Assembly: GCF_021390545.1 (NCBI RefSeq)
Contig: NZ_JAJUWR010000013.1
Coordinates: 114,102-178,101, forward strand
Direction of reading: 5' to 3'
Length of the DNA stretch: 64,000 nt
From: Algoriphagus sp. AGSA1
Lineage (GTDB): Bacteria; Bacteroidota; Bacteroidia; Cytophagales; Cyclobacteriaceae
Position 1 is the stretch's first letter. Every line of letters begins with the position of its first letter. The translations under genes and the position numbers were made by a program. Positions 53,337 to 62,966 of the stretch are shown piece after piece. Below the pieces are notes generated by a model. The model did not search any database. It saw only the letters and a program-made list of their open reading frames with translations, and was not told the DNA's origin.

Positions 53337-54878
53337 TTAATCCACCCCGCCTTTCCTAGTAGGTGATCTCATGGCTGGCCATTCGGTAGGTTCACCGTTT
53401 CTCCCAGTAGGGATCCTCACTTCCCTAGATACTTGCTCATCTTCTTCACTGGCCAAATAAACCATGATAGCAGCCATGATCACGTTGTTTTGAACATCGT
53501 CAAAAACAATTTTATCATACGTATCCAGATTGGTATGCCAGGTATAATTGAAATAGGACCAGTTGAGCGAGCCGAGGGAAAATGCAGGTACCCCGGCCGC
53601 CACAAAGGAAGCGTAGTCAGAGCCACCACCGCCTGGATTTCCAGGGAAAGTGGTTTGTATATCTTTGGTTATTTCCCGAGGTACCTTATTCATCCACCTG
53701 CCTAGGTATTCGTAGCTGTGTATAAATCCCTGACCGGATATATTGACTATGCGTCCTGTTCCATTGTCCTGGTTGAATAATGCCTGGATTTTTGGCATCA
53801 TTTCAGGATGGTCTTCTACAAAAGCTCTTGAGCCATTCAATCCCTGTTCTTCAGAGCCCCAGTGACCAACCAAGATTGTTCTTTTGGGGTTAGGATATAC
53901 CTTTTTCAACACACGCATCACTTCCATCATCATAATGGTGCCTGTACCATTATCTGTCGCACCTGTACCGCCATCCCAGGAATCAAAGTGGGCAGATAGC
54001 ATCACATACTCGTCTGGTTTTTCTGTTCCTTTGATTTCAGCAATAGTATTGAAAGTTGGTACCATCCCGTTTTCCTTGGATTGGGCATTTAGGTTAATCT
54101 CTGGCTTGCTGCCATTTTCAGCCAATCTGAAAAGCAATCCATAGTCTTCCAGAGAAAGATCCACAGTAGGCACTTTTTTGGTGAATGCCGAGAAAATTTT
54201 ATTTGCTCCGAATCCCTGAGACCAGTAGGATGTAATGATGCCTAAAGCACCCGCTTCTTCCAGTGCAACAGGCAATTCTCTACGCCCTTTTCCTGTTTTC
54301 TGTAATCTTTCATTCCATGCATTGGTGGATGCTGTTCGTTCTTCTTTCATTTTTTCGAAAGATTCCTCGGTAGCAAACTCTTCCCAGTTATAGTCCGGAC
54401 GACCAGACACCTGAGGAGCAGAAATCATCACATATTTGCCTTTTACAGAGGACAGCCAAGCCGTAAATGCCGCTTCATCTGCCAAATCTGGTAAAATAAC
54501 TACTTCACCCTGGGTTCCACCTGCAGGAGAAGCTGGACTCCAGGCAAGTTGCTGACCTGTCAGAGATTTAGTCCAAGGAGCCACCATGTCAATATGGGTG
54601 ATGCCTCTTTCCCATCCTCTCCACTCGCCCCACTGCTCGTTGCGGGCTTCTATACCCCAACCTTTGTATTTTTCTACAGCCCAATCATGCGCCTGCTGCA
54701 TTTGAGGTGATCCGACCAATCTTGGCCCAATTCCGTCCATCAGTTCATGACCGATCTGCTTCAGTTGGGAATTTTCAGTTTCTTCTTGGATGATTTTGTC
54801 GATGATTTCATCCTGTGCCTGTGCCTGAGCTCCTAGAAATAGTGCCAAGCCAACACCTAGTAGGTATCTCTTATTCAT
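53337..54878 (-). CDS. Secreted M28-family zinc aminopeptidase
   Basis: Protein of 513 residues with a signal peptide (MNKRYLLGVGLALFLGAQAQ). A protease-associated segment lies near residues 130-260. The two-zinc site of M28 follows: His and Asp in SAHFDSWDGGTGATDNGTG, Glu-Glu in GSEEQGLNGSRA, Asp in LFNQDNGTGR and the C-terminal His in YTWHTNLDTYDKI. It should act on peptides outside the cytoplasm. It stands alone. Confidence 0.93.
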   Translation of the reverse strand: MNKRYLLGVGLALFLGAQAQAQDEIIDKIIQEETENSQLKQIGHELMDGIGPRLVGSPQMQQAHDWAVEKYKGWGIEARNEQWGEWRGWERGITHIDMVAPWTKSLTGQQLAWSPASPAGGTQGEVVILPDLADEAAFTAWLSSVKGKYVMISAPQVSGRPDYNWEEFATEESFEKMKEERTASTNAWNERLQKTGKGRRELPVALEEAGALGIITSYWSQGFGANKIFSAFTKKVPTVDLSLEDYGLLFRLAENGSKPEINLNAQSKENGMVPTFNTIAEIKGTEKPDEYVMLSAHFDSWDGGTGATDNGTGTIMMMEVMRVLKKVYPNPKRTILVGHWGSEEQGLNGSRAFVEDHPEMMPKIQALFNQDNGTGRIVNISGQGFIHSYEYLGRWMNKVPREITKDIQTTFPGNPGGGGSDYASFVAAGVPAFSLGSLNWSYFNYTWHTNLDTYDKIVFDDVQNNVIMAAIMVYLASEEDEQVSREVRIPTGRNGEPTEWPAMRSPTRKGGVD

Positions 54879-54998
54879 ATTTGGTTTATTTTTCCTTTAA
54901 AATTATTGTTTAGGCCTTTATATTCCTCGCCGTTTATGGATTTGTAAGTCTTGTGTTAGATAACACATTCTCCTGAGCCAATATTCTTTTCTTTTTAT

Positions 54999-55904
54999 TT
55001 AAGGAAGTAGGTTTGCCAAGTTTTTTTGGAAAAACCCAGCACTTTCCTTTACACTCTGCATTGGGTTAAGAGTGAAATTTCCCCCTTGTTCGATATAGTA
55101 ATATTCCATACCGGCAAATTCGGCATCTGGAAGAATTTGGGAATAATCAATTGATCCATTACCCAACTCAGTATAGTCCCTGCTTATTTTATCCATGTCT
55201 TTGATATGCCACATCACAAAGCGTCCGGGAGCTTTCTGAAAAAGTTCATGTACTGTGCCTGGGTAAGTATGAGCTGCCCAATAAAGGTCTATCTGCAATT
55301 TTACATATTCAGAATCAGTATTCTCTAGTATAATGTCATATCCGGTTTCACCATTATGATCAATAAATTCAAAATCATGATTGTGATAAGCAAGCCCTAG
55401 TCCTGCCTTTTGTACCCGTTCACCTATCAGGTTCAATTTGTCCGTGAGGATCTTGAATTTTTCAATGGAACGGTTTTCAGGGTCTAACCATGGCCAGGTA
55501 ATGTATTTTTGCCCTAGTTTATGCGCTCCCTCTATACTCTGATCTGTATAGCGCAGAAGTTCTTCCGTAGAGCTGTTGAAGAACTTGATAAAATCGTAAT
55601 GTCCACTGGTACTAAGCAGGGAATTGTCTTCTAGCAATTTTTGAAAGTCCGCAGCTGGCATACCATAAAACTGCTGCGAGGCGCCATCATAACCATAGGT
55701 TTCAGTATCCTGAAAGCCATAGCCCGCAATGGTTTGCAAAGTTTTTTTTGGATCCTCAGCCATAGGGGCCCTAATAGTGAAAAGTTGTAGCCCCATTTTG
55801 TATTTTGGTGCTTTTCGTGGTGTGAAACCCGATAATCCTAATCCAGTAGCAGTGAGGGTCAACCCCGTCTGCCTAATAAAATCCCTACGATTTAGCATAT
55901 ACAC
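54999..55904 (-). CDS. Sugar phosphate isomerase/epimerase-like TIM-barrel protein, exported
   Basis: Protein of 301 residues. The N-terminus MYMLNRRDFIRQTGLTLTAT has a Tat-like NRRDF motif. The rest resembles the xylose-isomerase-like AP endonuclease 2 fold: LGLAYHNHDFEFIDHNG, then VKLQIDLYWAAHTYPGTVHE, and VMWHIKDMDK. His and Asp/Glu in these segments are the metal ligand positions of the family. Substrate unknown; such exported members are common in Bacteroidota sugar loci. Confidence 0.87.
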   Translation of the reverse strand: MYMLNRRDFIRQTGLTLTATGLGLSGFTPRKAPKYKMGLQLFTIRAPMAEDPKKTLQTIAGYGFQDTETYGYDGASQQFYGMPAADFQKLLEDNSLLSTSGHYDFIKFFNSSTEELLRYTDQSIEGAHKLGQKYITWPWLDPENRSIEKFKILTDKLNLIGERVQKAGLGLAYHNHDFEFIDHNGETGYDIILENTDSEYVKLQIDLYWAAHTYPGTVHELFQKAPGRFVMWHIKDMDKISRDYTELGNGSIDYSQILPDAEFAGMEYYYIEQGGNFTLNPMQSVKESAGFFQKNLANLLP

Positions 55905-56048
55905 AATTGATAACAGTGATAAAATCCCGGCAATTTTTTAGTGGGATTTAGAATCTACTAAAGATACAAATGAAACCGTGCCTACTGACAGATATGTGTA
56001 TCCAATAAACTTAATTATTCACAATTATTTAAACTGAGCTAAGACCTA

Positions 56049-56891
56049 TTAATGCTCTGCATTTGGAGAGGATTGATTCCTTGGGAAAAAATCATGGAAA
56101 AACAGCAACTGGTACTTTACGGCATCTTCCCAATAATCCCAGGTGTGGCCCCCTGGCCCGGTGATGAAGGTATGAGGGATGTTGTTGTAAGCAAGTTGCT
56201 CATGCAACTTTAAATTCACCTGATAGAAAAAATCTGAAGTGCCGCAGCTTATGATAAGTTTTAATCTGTTTGGAATCAGCTGATTGCTTTGATAGAGTAC
56301 AGAGTATTCTTCCCAGCGATCAGGATGCTCAGCTTTGGTCCCCAAGTATTTTTTCATTTCCCAATTTTCTGGGAATGGGCCGATATCCACACCACCACTT
56401 AAGCTTCCTGCAGCTCCAAAGGTACCTTGATGACGAAATGCCAGGTAGAGCGCACCGTGCCCTCCCATACTCAATCCCGTGATCGCTCTACCTTCCCGAT
56501 CCTGTACCGTGCTGTATTCTTTGTCGATAAATTCTACCAATTCTTTTGCCACATAGGTCTCATACTTGGATTCGGATACTTCCGGGCTATCCCAATACCA
56601 GCTTCCATAATTTCCATCAGGATTAACTATGATCATATCGTATAGATCTGAATAGAAGGACAGTTGCGGAACTTTAGTGATCCAATCGGTATAGTTGCCC
56701 GAGTAGCCATGTAGTAAATAGACCACCGGGTATTTTTTGGTTTGGTTATAGTTCTGAGGCGTGATTACTACAGCTTTGATCTCCTTTTGCATGGCAGAAC
56801 TATAAGTGGCTACAGTGTCCACACTAGCCAGTGTAGAAAAGGAGAACAGAAAAGAAATTAAAATAAATACAAAAGAAAATCTGGAGTACAT
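56049..56891 (-). CDS. Secreted esterase of the esterase-D / acetylxylan-esterase type
   Basis: Alpha/beta-hydrolase of 280 residues with a signal peptide (MYSRFSFVFILISFLFSFST). The oxyanion HGY is in YLLHGYSGNYTDW, the nucleophile Ser in GLSMGGHGALYLA, and the catalytic His in TGPGGHTWDYW. It resembles carbohydrate or S-formylglutathione esterases; which one is not determined. It stands alone between the TIM-barrel protein and a DUF2200 gene. Confidence 0.9.
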   Translation of the reverse strand: MYSRFSFVFILISFLFSFSTLASVDTVATYSSAMQKEIKAVVITPQNYNQTKKYPVVYLLHGYSGNYTDWITKVPQLSFYSDLYDMIIVNPDGNYGSWYWDSPEVSESKYETYVAKELVEFIDKEYSTVQDREGRAITGLSMGGHGALYLAFRHQGTFGAAGSLSGGVDIGPFPENWEMKKYLGTKAEHPDRWEEYSVLYQSNQLIPNRLKLIISCGTSDFFYQVNLKLHEQLAYNNIPHTFITGPGGHTWDYWEDAVKYQLLFFHDFFPRNQSSPNAEH

Positions 56892-57018
56892 GCTGAATGG
56901 GGATATTAGGTTATGTGCGTAAAAATGGCTAGGATTAAGTAAAAATCCGGAGAAAAGTTAAAAAAAGCCATATAGGAAAGCTCAAAAAAAATGCGTTTTT
57001 TACTTAAAACCTCTACTT

Positions 57019-57384
57019 ATGACAAGCACAAGCCATCATGATGAGCGTATAGCAAAAATGACTTTTGCCTCAGTTTACCCTCATTATGTAACAAAAATAG
57101 AGAAGAAAGGCCGTACCAAAGAAGAACTATATCAGGTGATAGAATGGCTCACAGGTTTTTATGAAGACCGTGTCCAAAAGCTGATTGAGGAGAAGGTTAC
57201 ATTTGAAGAGTTTTTTGAAAGAGCAAAGCTTAATTCTAAAGCCAACCTGATAACCGGTGTCATCTGTGGCTATCGCGTAGAAGAAATAGAAAATAAATTG
57301 ACCCAACAGGTAAGGTATCTGGATAAGCTGGTAGATGAGCTGGCAAAAGGCAGAAAAATGGAAAAGATTTTACGGAGTCAATGA
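57019..57384 (+). CDS. DUF2200 family protein
   Basis: Small cytoplasmic protein of 121 residues. The family resemblance is clear in [20 protein letters not shown] and the later [14 protein letters not shown]. It is mostly helical. The function of the family is not established. It ends 75 bases before the convergent porin gene. Confidence 0.88.
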   Translation: MTSTSHHDERIAKMTFASVYPHYVTKIEKKGRTKEELYQVIEWLTGFYEDRVQKLIEEKVTFEEFFERAKLNSKANLITGVICGYRVEEIENKLTQQVRYLDKLVDELAKGRKMEKILRSQ

Positions 57385-57459
57385 AATGGGATGCTACCCT
57401 AGGAGAATGTCCAAGTCGTGTCCTGGAACTCGTAGCATTCCTTGGTTTTTTTACTTATC

Positions 57460-58647
57460 TCAAAAGTTCAGCTGTGCCTGTAGCCTTAGCAAACTTCCTG
57501 CTTGGTGGTTTTCTTGCAGCTGGAAATCTTCATAACGGCGATTCGAAAAAGTGTACATAGCTACCAGTTCAAAAGCTTTCACCGGTTGCCATTCCAATCC
57601 TAATTCCAGCTCCTTTACCGTGTAGCTTCTGGCATCCAGTTCATGCTTTTTTCCCCCGTCGTAGTATTGAAGCCTGGTAAATGGAATAAGATCTCCGGTG
57701 ATGTATGAAAAAGTCACATAACCACCCTGTAAATTCTGGGTTTCTGTTTTTTGGGTTTCTTTGCTGAATTCTGGGCCTTTCCCGACCACATATTCTGCCT
57801 GGATTCCGAGTGGTTTTGGATATAGCACAAAAGAAACTGCTGCCCGCTCATCCAGGTATTCTTTGGTCTCATAAGACTTGATTCCAGGACTCGTTTCCAG
57901 CAGAACATATGTCCCTCGATACGCTTGAATCCCGGGCTCAATCACCTGATTTCCTATTTGTATCGGTAAAGAAAACCGGGAGACAACATGGAATTTACCA
58001 TTTCTGTCTGTATGATTTGCGGTTTGCCTGTTGTAAATCCCCAAAGCAAAAACCCCAAAATCCCCGGAGTGCTTCATCCCGTTCTTTTTCAGTTCATTCA
58101 TCAAATTCCGTTGTTGCTTGTTGGCCCAGTAGAAGAATATCCCCACATCCCGCTCGTCTTTTAGTCCACTGTTTAGCGCATCATCTCTGTCCAGTGGCAG
58201 GCGTTGACTACTGGATTGCATGTTTTCATAGCCAAAAGGCACCTTACTTTGCCCTATCCTAAGTCGGAATTCATTGTTAATATCCAATCCAAGGTCAAAA
58301 TAAGCATCTTTCAACCTTCCTACATGAATGGATTCTCCCACGGACTTTGAAAAGTCAGGTTGGAAATAAAAGAATACGCGAGGATGGATCTGTCCATACA
58401 GTTTGAACCTAAGTCTTCGAAGGGACAGAGAGTTTTGCTCACCACCCCAAGCCTCATCACATTGCTCACATTCCAGCTCCGGATTGGTCTGAAAAAGTCC
58501 GTTATACCGAATCTGCATATAGCCTCCCAGGTGGATTTTATCAAACCACCCACGAGCGGATTTTTCTTTGTTTTTATCCTGTACTTGTGCCTGCGCTAAA
58601 GAAAACGTAAGAAGTAGGAATGTGGCAAAAGTGAGTTTCTTAAACAT
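57460..58647 (-). CDS. Porin of the phosphate-selective O/P type
   Basis: Outer-membrane barrel of 395 residues with a signal peptide (cleavage near SLAQAQ). Family text is visible in WFDKIHLGGYMQIRYNG, then LRRLRFKLYGQIHPRVFFYF, and FELVAMYTFSNRRYEDF near the end; it ends in Phe. The O/P family moves phosphate or polyphosphate in Pseudomonas but is widespread, so a phosphate role is only a possibility. No phosphate genes are near. Confidence 0.87.
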   Translation of the reverse strand: MFKKLTFATFLLLTFSLAQAQVQDKNKEKSARGWFDKIHLGGYMQIRYNGLFQTNPELECEQCDEAWGGEQNSLSLRRLRFKLYGQIHPRVFFYFQPDFSKSVGESIHVGRLKDAYFDLGLDINNEFRLRIGQSKVPFGYENMQSSSQRLPLDRDDALNSGLKDERDVGIFFYWANKQQRNLMNELKKNGMKHSGDFGVFALGIYNRQTANHTDRNGKFHVVSRFSLPIQIGNQVIEPGIQAYRGTYVLLETSPGIKSYETKEYLDERAAVSFVLYPKPLGIQAEYVVGKGPEFSKETQKTETQNLQGGYVTFSYITGDLIPFTRLQYYDGGKKHELDARSYTVKELELGLEWQPVKAFELVAMYTFSNRRYEDFQLQENHQAGSLLRLQAQLNF

Positions 58648-58713
58648 TGGGTTGTCTATTGAAGAAAGGTCTAACCTGTTTTGTAAATGAGAAAAGATGT
58701 AATAGACTGCGGA

Positions 58714-59160
58714 TTAGTCTTCGATTTTATGGAGTACTTCACCTGTCGAGGAGAAAATGACTTTCCACTCTTCTATCAAATTCTCAAGCTCTACTTGGTA
58801 AGTGACTTCCGTGCCTTGAGTGATTTTCTTTGACCCATCGATTCTTAGATCCTTGAAATCTGAGTTGATTTTGAAAATCACTTCATTTGGAAGATTGCTC
58901 TTGGGGATTTCCTCTTCATGCTTCAGCATATTTCCAGCGGTGTCATACCAGGTTTCATGGTCTGTACCCCAGCCAATTTCAAAATCTACCTTGTAGTTGT
59001 TGCCATCCAATTCCCACTCGATGTCTGATGCCCTGGGGAATTCCTTTTTGAAATTGTTTACCACTATTGAAGGGACTTCGCTTGGATGGATATCCTGGGC
59101 AAAAGTGGCTATGCAAATGAGTGTAAGTGCAGTGGAGATAAGTGTGATTTGCGTTTTCAT
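58714..59160 (-). CDS. Secreted PepSY-like protein
   Basis: Protein of 148 residues with a signal peptide (MKTQITLISTALTLICIATF). Two PepSY-like beta repeats follow, the first with VVNNFKKEFPRASDIEWELD and KVDFEIGWGTDHETWYDTAG, the second with IFKINSDFKDLRI. Such proteins are often encoded with OmpR-type two-component systems in Bacteroidota and could modulate a sensor or a protease. Here such a system lies about 2 kb away, beyond a plus-strand sulfatase, so the link is only suggestive. Confidence 0.85.
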   Translation of the reverse strand: MKTQITLISTALTLICIATFAQDIHPSEVPSIVVNNFKKEFPRASDIEWELDGNNYKVDFEIGWGTDHETWYDTAGNMLKHEEEIPKSNLPNEVIFKINSDFKDLRIDGSKKITQGTEVTYQVELENLIEEWKVIFSSTGEVLHKIED

Positions 59161-59384
59161 CGGAATATGGTTTTTAAGTTATGCCTCAAAGAAAAAGTGG
59201 GAATCTGGAAACAATTGGGAATCTGTAAGAGATGGAAAAAATATCTCCGGCAAAGGCAAAAAGATCTTAAAGTGTAATCTTCCATAAGCGGTTTTAACCT
59301 TTTATCCGGTTAGTGTTCAGCAGATGCGGGATCACATTGTTTCGCCAGAGCAAAAATTTTAAATTAAGGTCATTGACTCGTTAA

Positions 59385-59402
59385 CGGGAATTGATTTTCC
59401 CG
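59385..59402. promoter_or_regulatory. Short inverted repeat upstream of the sulfatase gene
   Basis: CGGGAA, six bases TTGATT, TTCCCG; the element ends 20 bases before the sulfatase start. It may be an operator. It is short, so chance is not excluded. Confidence 0.3.
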
Positions 59403-59422
59403 CAATTATCCTATCTCACCTG

Positions 59423-60805
59423 ATGAAGAAATTACTTGTTGTCACTTTACTGTTCTTGGCTTATAATTCTGTTGGATATTCTCAAACTAAGAATAAAAAG
59501 CCCAATATTATTTTGATTTTTATAGATGATATGGGGTGGGCTGATTTGTCCTCTTTTGGAAATACGGACGCCCAAACACCGAATATTGACAAGATCGCCC
59601 GAGAGGGAATTTCCTTCGAGCAGTTTTACGTTAATTCACCGATTTGCTCTCCTTCCCGGGTGGCAATCTCCACCGGCACCTACCCGCAGCGCTGGAACAT
59701 TACTTCATACCTTGACAATAGAAAGCAAAATGAGGTAAGGGATATCGCCAATTGGCTGGATCCTTCAGCTCCCATGCTGGCCAGAAATCTGCAGCAAGCT
59801 GGGTATTCCACTGGCCACTTTGGCAAATGGCATATGGGTGGCCAGCGGGATGTCACTGAAGCTCCGCCAATCACAGCCTATGGTTTTGATAAGTCCTTGA
59901 CAAATTTTGAGGGGATGGGCCCCAAGCTATTGCCCATGACCAAAGATGAGACTGGGAAAATAGGGAAGATCTGGGAGAATGCGGAGATTTTGGGTGAGGG
60001 GTATATTTGGATGCAGCGTTCTGAAATCACCACGGGATTTGTGGATGCGGCACTTGATTTTATTTCCAAAGCAAGTGAAGAGGACCAACCATTTTATGTA
60101 AATCTTTGGCCTGATGATGTGCACAGTCCTTATTGGCCGCCTTTTGAAGAATATGGGTTGGCAAAGGAAGAAGGTAAAAGAGCGTTGTATTTGGCGGTTT
60201 TGGAAGCGATGGACCAGCAAATGGGAAAACTGTTTGAGTACATCCAGTCTGAGGAGAAACTAAAGGAAAATACCTTGATTCTCTTTTGCTCTGACAATGG
60301 CCCTGAATTAGGAGCTGGAAGCGCAGGGGACTTGAAAGGGTATAAAACACACCTATACGATGGAGGAATCAGGTCCTCGTTGATCGTGTGGGGGCCAGGT
60401 TTTATTGATCCAAGTGCAGCTGGAAGCCGAAACAAGGAGTCAGTATTTTCGGCCATTGATATTACTCCTTCGCTTTTAGCTTTTACAGAAAGCCCGGAAA
60501 CCAGCATGACGGATGGAGAAAATGTCATGCAGACCATTCTTGGAAAGTCTAAGGCTTCCCGTCAAGCACCTATTTTTTACAGCCGTCCCCCTGACAGGAA
60601 GAACTATTATGGATTAGAAAACCTACCGGACCTTGCTGTTAGAGAGGGGGAATGGAAACTGCTTTGTGACTATGACGGCGGACGTCCAGAACTTTATAAT
60701 ATGTCAAGAGATCGCGGGGAAACAAAAAACCTTGCTGATGAAAATCCTAAAATTGTCAAAAGACTTATGGACAAAGTCATTTCTTGGTATGCTGGTATGC
60801 CATAG
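59423..60805 (+). CDS. Secreted sulfatase of the arylsulfatase (S1) family
   Basis: Protein of 460 residues with a signal peptide (cleavage near VGYSQT). The active-site motif is C75-S-P-S-R79 in NSPICSPSRVAIST, in which Cys would be converted to formylglycine. Metal ligands are Asp35-Asp36 (FIDDMGWADL) and Asp-Asn in CSDNGPELG. The substrate is not known. No maturation enzyme (anSME or FGE) is encoded in this window. Confidence 0.93.
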   Translation: MKKLLVVTLLFLAYNSVGYSQTKNKKPNIILIFIDDMGWADLSSFGNTDAQTPNIDKIAREGISFEQFYVNSPICSPSRVAISTGTYPQRWNITSYLDNRKQNEVRDIANWLDPSAPMLARNLQQAGYSTGHFGKWHMGGQRDVTEAPPITAYGFDKSLTNFEGMGPKLLPMTKDETGKIGKIWENAEILGEGYIWMQRSEITTGFVDAALDFISKASEEDQPFYVNLWPDDVHSPYWPPFEEYGLAKEEGKRALYLAVLEAMDQQMGKLFEYIQSEEKLKENTLILFCSDNGPELGAGSAGDLKGYKTHLYDGGIRSSLIVWGPGFIDPSAAGSRNKESVFSAIDITPSLLAFTESPETSMTDGENVMQTILGKSKASRQAPIFYSRPPDRKNYYGLENLPDLAVREGEWKLLCDYDGGRPELYNMSRDRGETKNLADENPKIVKRLMDKVISWYAGMP

Positions 60806-60873
60806 CTTTAGGTAAGATATTTAGGCCTGCAGAACATTCCAGTTATAGATCCAAAGCTCTCCAGTTTGACTGG

Positions 60874-62139
60874 TTAATCCATTTTCACCTCAAAACAATG
60901 CTGTCCATCAAAAGTATAGTTCACTTCGAATCCATACAATCTGCAAATGGCATATACAATCGCCAGTCCTAATCCTGTGCTGGAATTGTTGTTGGTTTCC
61001 TTTTGGAAGCGGTCAAAAATCTTTTTGGAATCCAATTCTTTTCCCTTTCCTGTGTTGCTGACCCGAAGGGAGTTTTCATTTAATTTTACTCGTACTTTTC
61101 CTCCTTCTAAATTATGGAAAATCGCATTCCGAAGGAGATTACTTACAAGGATTGAGGCCAAACTCTCATCCATCAGAAAGTTGAGTTTAGCGGATTCTTC
61201 TACAGTAACTTCTACATTTCGAAAGCCTGCGAAATCTTCCAGATCTTCTACGGACTGATTTACAAGCATGGCAAAATCCACTTTAGCCAGCTCGTTAAAC
61301 TGCCTATTCTCTATTTTCGAAAGCAAGAGCAATGATTTGTTTAAGCGGGTCAGGCGTTGGATGGTCTGTAAAATCTGCCCTACATTTTCGGAATTTTCAG
61401 ATCCAAGACTTTCTTTTTCCAGCATCAATTCCAATTTGGTGGAAATAATCGCCAAGGGTGTTTGCAATTCATGGGAAGCATTCTCGGTAAATTTCTTCTG
61501 GTTCCAGTACGTTTCTCTGGCACGGATAATCAGTGCGCCCACCGCAACTTCCAATTCTCTGAATTCCTTGGTATCACCAATTACTTTAGGAAGCGGCGAC
61601 TCCTTATCTATCCTATAGGATTTAAGCTCATTCAACAATGAATAAAATGGTTTCCAAAGCCGCTTCAATACAACATTGTTGATAAGAATAATGCTTACCA
61701 CCAAAATCACATATAACCAGATAATGGAATAGAAAAGGTCTTCGATCAGATCGTCTTCCTCTACCGTAGAGTTAAAAACGGTAAGCTGATAATAGTCGTC
61801 CCCATGCTTAAAAGCTGATGTCAGCATGCGGACAGGTTCCAGATCATCCTCATTTTGCATGTAGAGCAAGGTATCAGTGAAGTAGTCGCGCATGCCCAGG
61901 GCCTTGGTTTCCTCAATCTTATGTATGGTATAGTTCCCCTCTTCGAAATCAGGTTTTAGTAAAACAGTGCTGTCATTTTCCATCCTTTTGATGATGAGAA
62001 GTTTGTAATTATCCAGTCCATCATCAATGCTGTCATGGATTTCATCCAGCATGTTCAAATAAAAAACAGCCGACCAGACCGTTACGATCAAAAAGATGGA
62101 AACCGAAAGATATTTGAGAGACTGGTTAAGCAGCTTCAC
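60874..62139 (-). CDS. Sensor histidine kinase (OmpR-type partner)
   Basis: Membrane sensor of 421 residues. Transmembrane segments lie near 10-30 and 137-158 with a sensor of about 105 residues between. HisKA has His223 in FTENASHELQTPLAI; the ATPase domain has LLRNAIFHNLEGG, VSNTGKGK, and STGLGLAIVYAI. It overlaps the response regulator gene by four bases. It is converging with the sulfatase gene. Confidence 0.94.
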   Translation of the reverse strand: MKLLNQSLKYLSVSIFLIVTVWSAVFYLNMLDEIHDSIDDGLDNYKLLIIKRMENDSTVLLKPDFEEGNYTIHKIEETKALGMRDYFTDTLLYMQNEDDLEPVRMLTSAFKHGDDYYQLTVFNSTVEEDDLIEDLFYSIIWLYVILVVSIILINNVVLKRLWKPFYSLLNELKSYRIDKESPLPKVIGDTKEFRELEVAVGALIIRARETYWNQKKFTENASHELQTPLAIISTKLELMLEKESLGSENSENVGQILQTIQRLTRLNKSLLLLSKIENRQFNELAKVDFAMLVNQSVEDLEDFAGFRNVEVTVEESAKLNFLMDESLASILVSNLLRNAIFHNLEGGKVRVKLNENSLRVSNTGKGKELDSKKIFDRFQKETNNNSSTGLGLAIVYAICRLYGFEVNYTFDGQHCFEVKMD

Positions 62140-62813
62140 AGTTCTACGAGTTTATAACCAACTCCATAGATAGATTGGATTTCAATTTTTGCAACAGAAG
62201 ACTGGAGTTTTTTTCTGAGGTTTTTGATCTGATAATAAATGAAATCAAAATTGTCTGCCTGATCTATGTGATCTCCCCAGACATGCTCTGCCAGGGCATT
62301 TCTTGTGACCAGCCTGTTTTTATTGACCAGAAAATAATTGAGGATGTCAAATTCCTTTCTGTTCAGCAGTACTAGTTCTCCATCCACAGTAAAAGTCCTT
62401 TCATTTAAGTCTAGAGCGGTATTTGCTGTAGCAATCTGATTTGTCCCGTTCAGATTTTTCCTTCGAAATACTGCTTTGATCCGGGCGCTTAATTCGGAAA
62501 TATGAAATGGCTTGGTCAGGTAATCATCTGCTCCCAGATCCAGTCCGGTCAATTTATCATCAAGAGAATCCTTTGCTGAAATAATGATTACATTTCCACC
62601 GATGTGGCGTTTCTTCAGCTCCCCGAGAATCTCCAGACCACTTCCCCCCGGCAACATGATGTCCAGTAAAATACAATCGTAAGTATAAAGGGAGACTTTC
62701 TCTGTGGCTGAAGCAAAATCAATGACATGCTCGACGAGGTAAAGCTCCTTTTCCAGACTGGCCCGGATTGCTTCCGCCAGCTGAGGCTCATCTTCTATCA
62801 GCAAAATTTTCAT
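62136..62813 (-). CDS. OmpR-family response regulator (second system)
   Basis: Regulator of 225 residues from MKILLIEDEPQLAEAIRASL; an ATG 21 bases upstream is disfavoured. Phospho-Asp51 is in CILLDIMLPGGSG and KPF in YLTKPFHISELSAR. The winged helix has VLLNRKEFDILNYFL and ends SIYGVGYKLVEL. It is translated before its kinase. Divergent from the beta-lactamase-like lipoprotein gene, 153 bases away, a likely target by position. Confidence 0.94.
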   Translation of the reverse strand: MKILLIEDEPQLAEAIRASLEKELYLVEHVIDFASATEKVSLYTYDCILLDIMLPGGSGLEILGELKKRHIGGNVIIISAKDSLDDKLTGLDLGADDYLTKPFHISELSARIKAVFRRKNLNGTNQIATANTALDLNERTFTVDGELVLLNRKEFDILNYFLVNKNRLVTRNALAEHVWGDHIDQADNFDFIYYQIKNLRKKLQSSVAKIEIQSIYGVGYKLVEL

Positions 62814-62966
62814 GGTATCAAAAATAGGGGACAAATCTGGAAAGAAGTGGGAATCTGGTTATTTCCTAATTCGCTGGATTTGAAAACTAAAACTGGAAGG
62901 ACTTCCGAAGAAATTTTTATCTTAGAAAGCCTTTGAATTTATTTATCCTAAAGAACCCTCAAACAA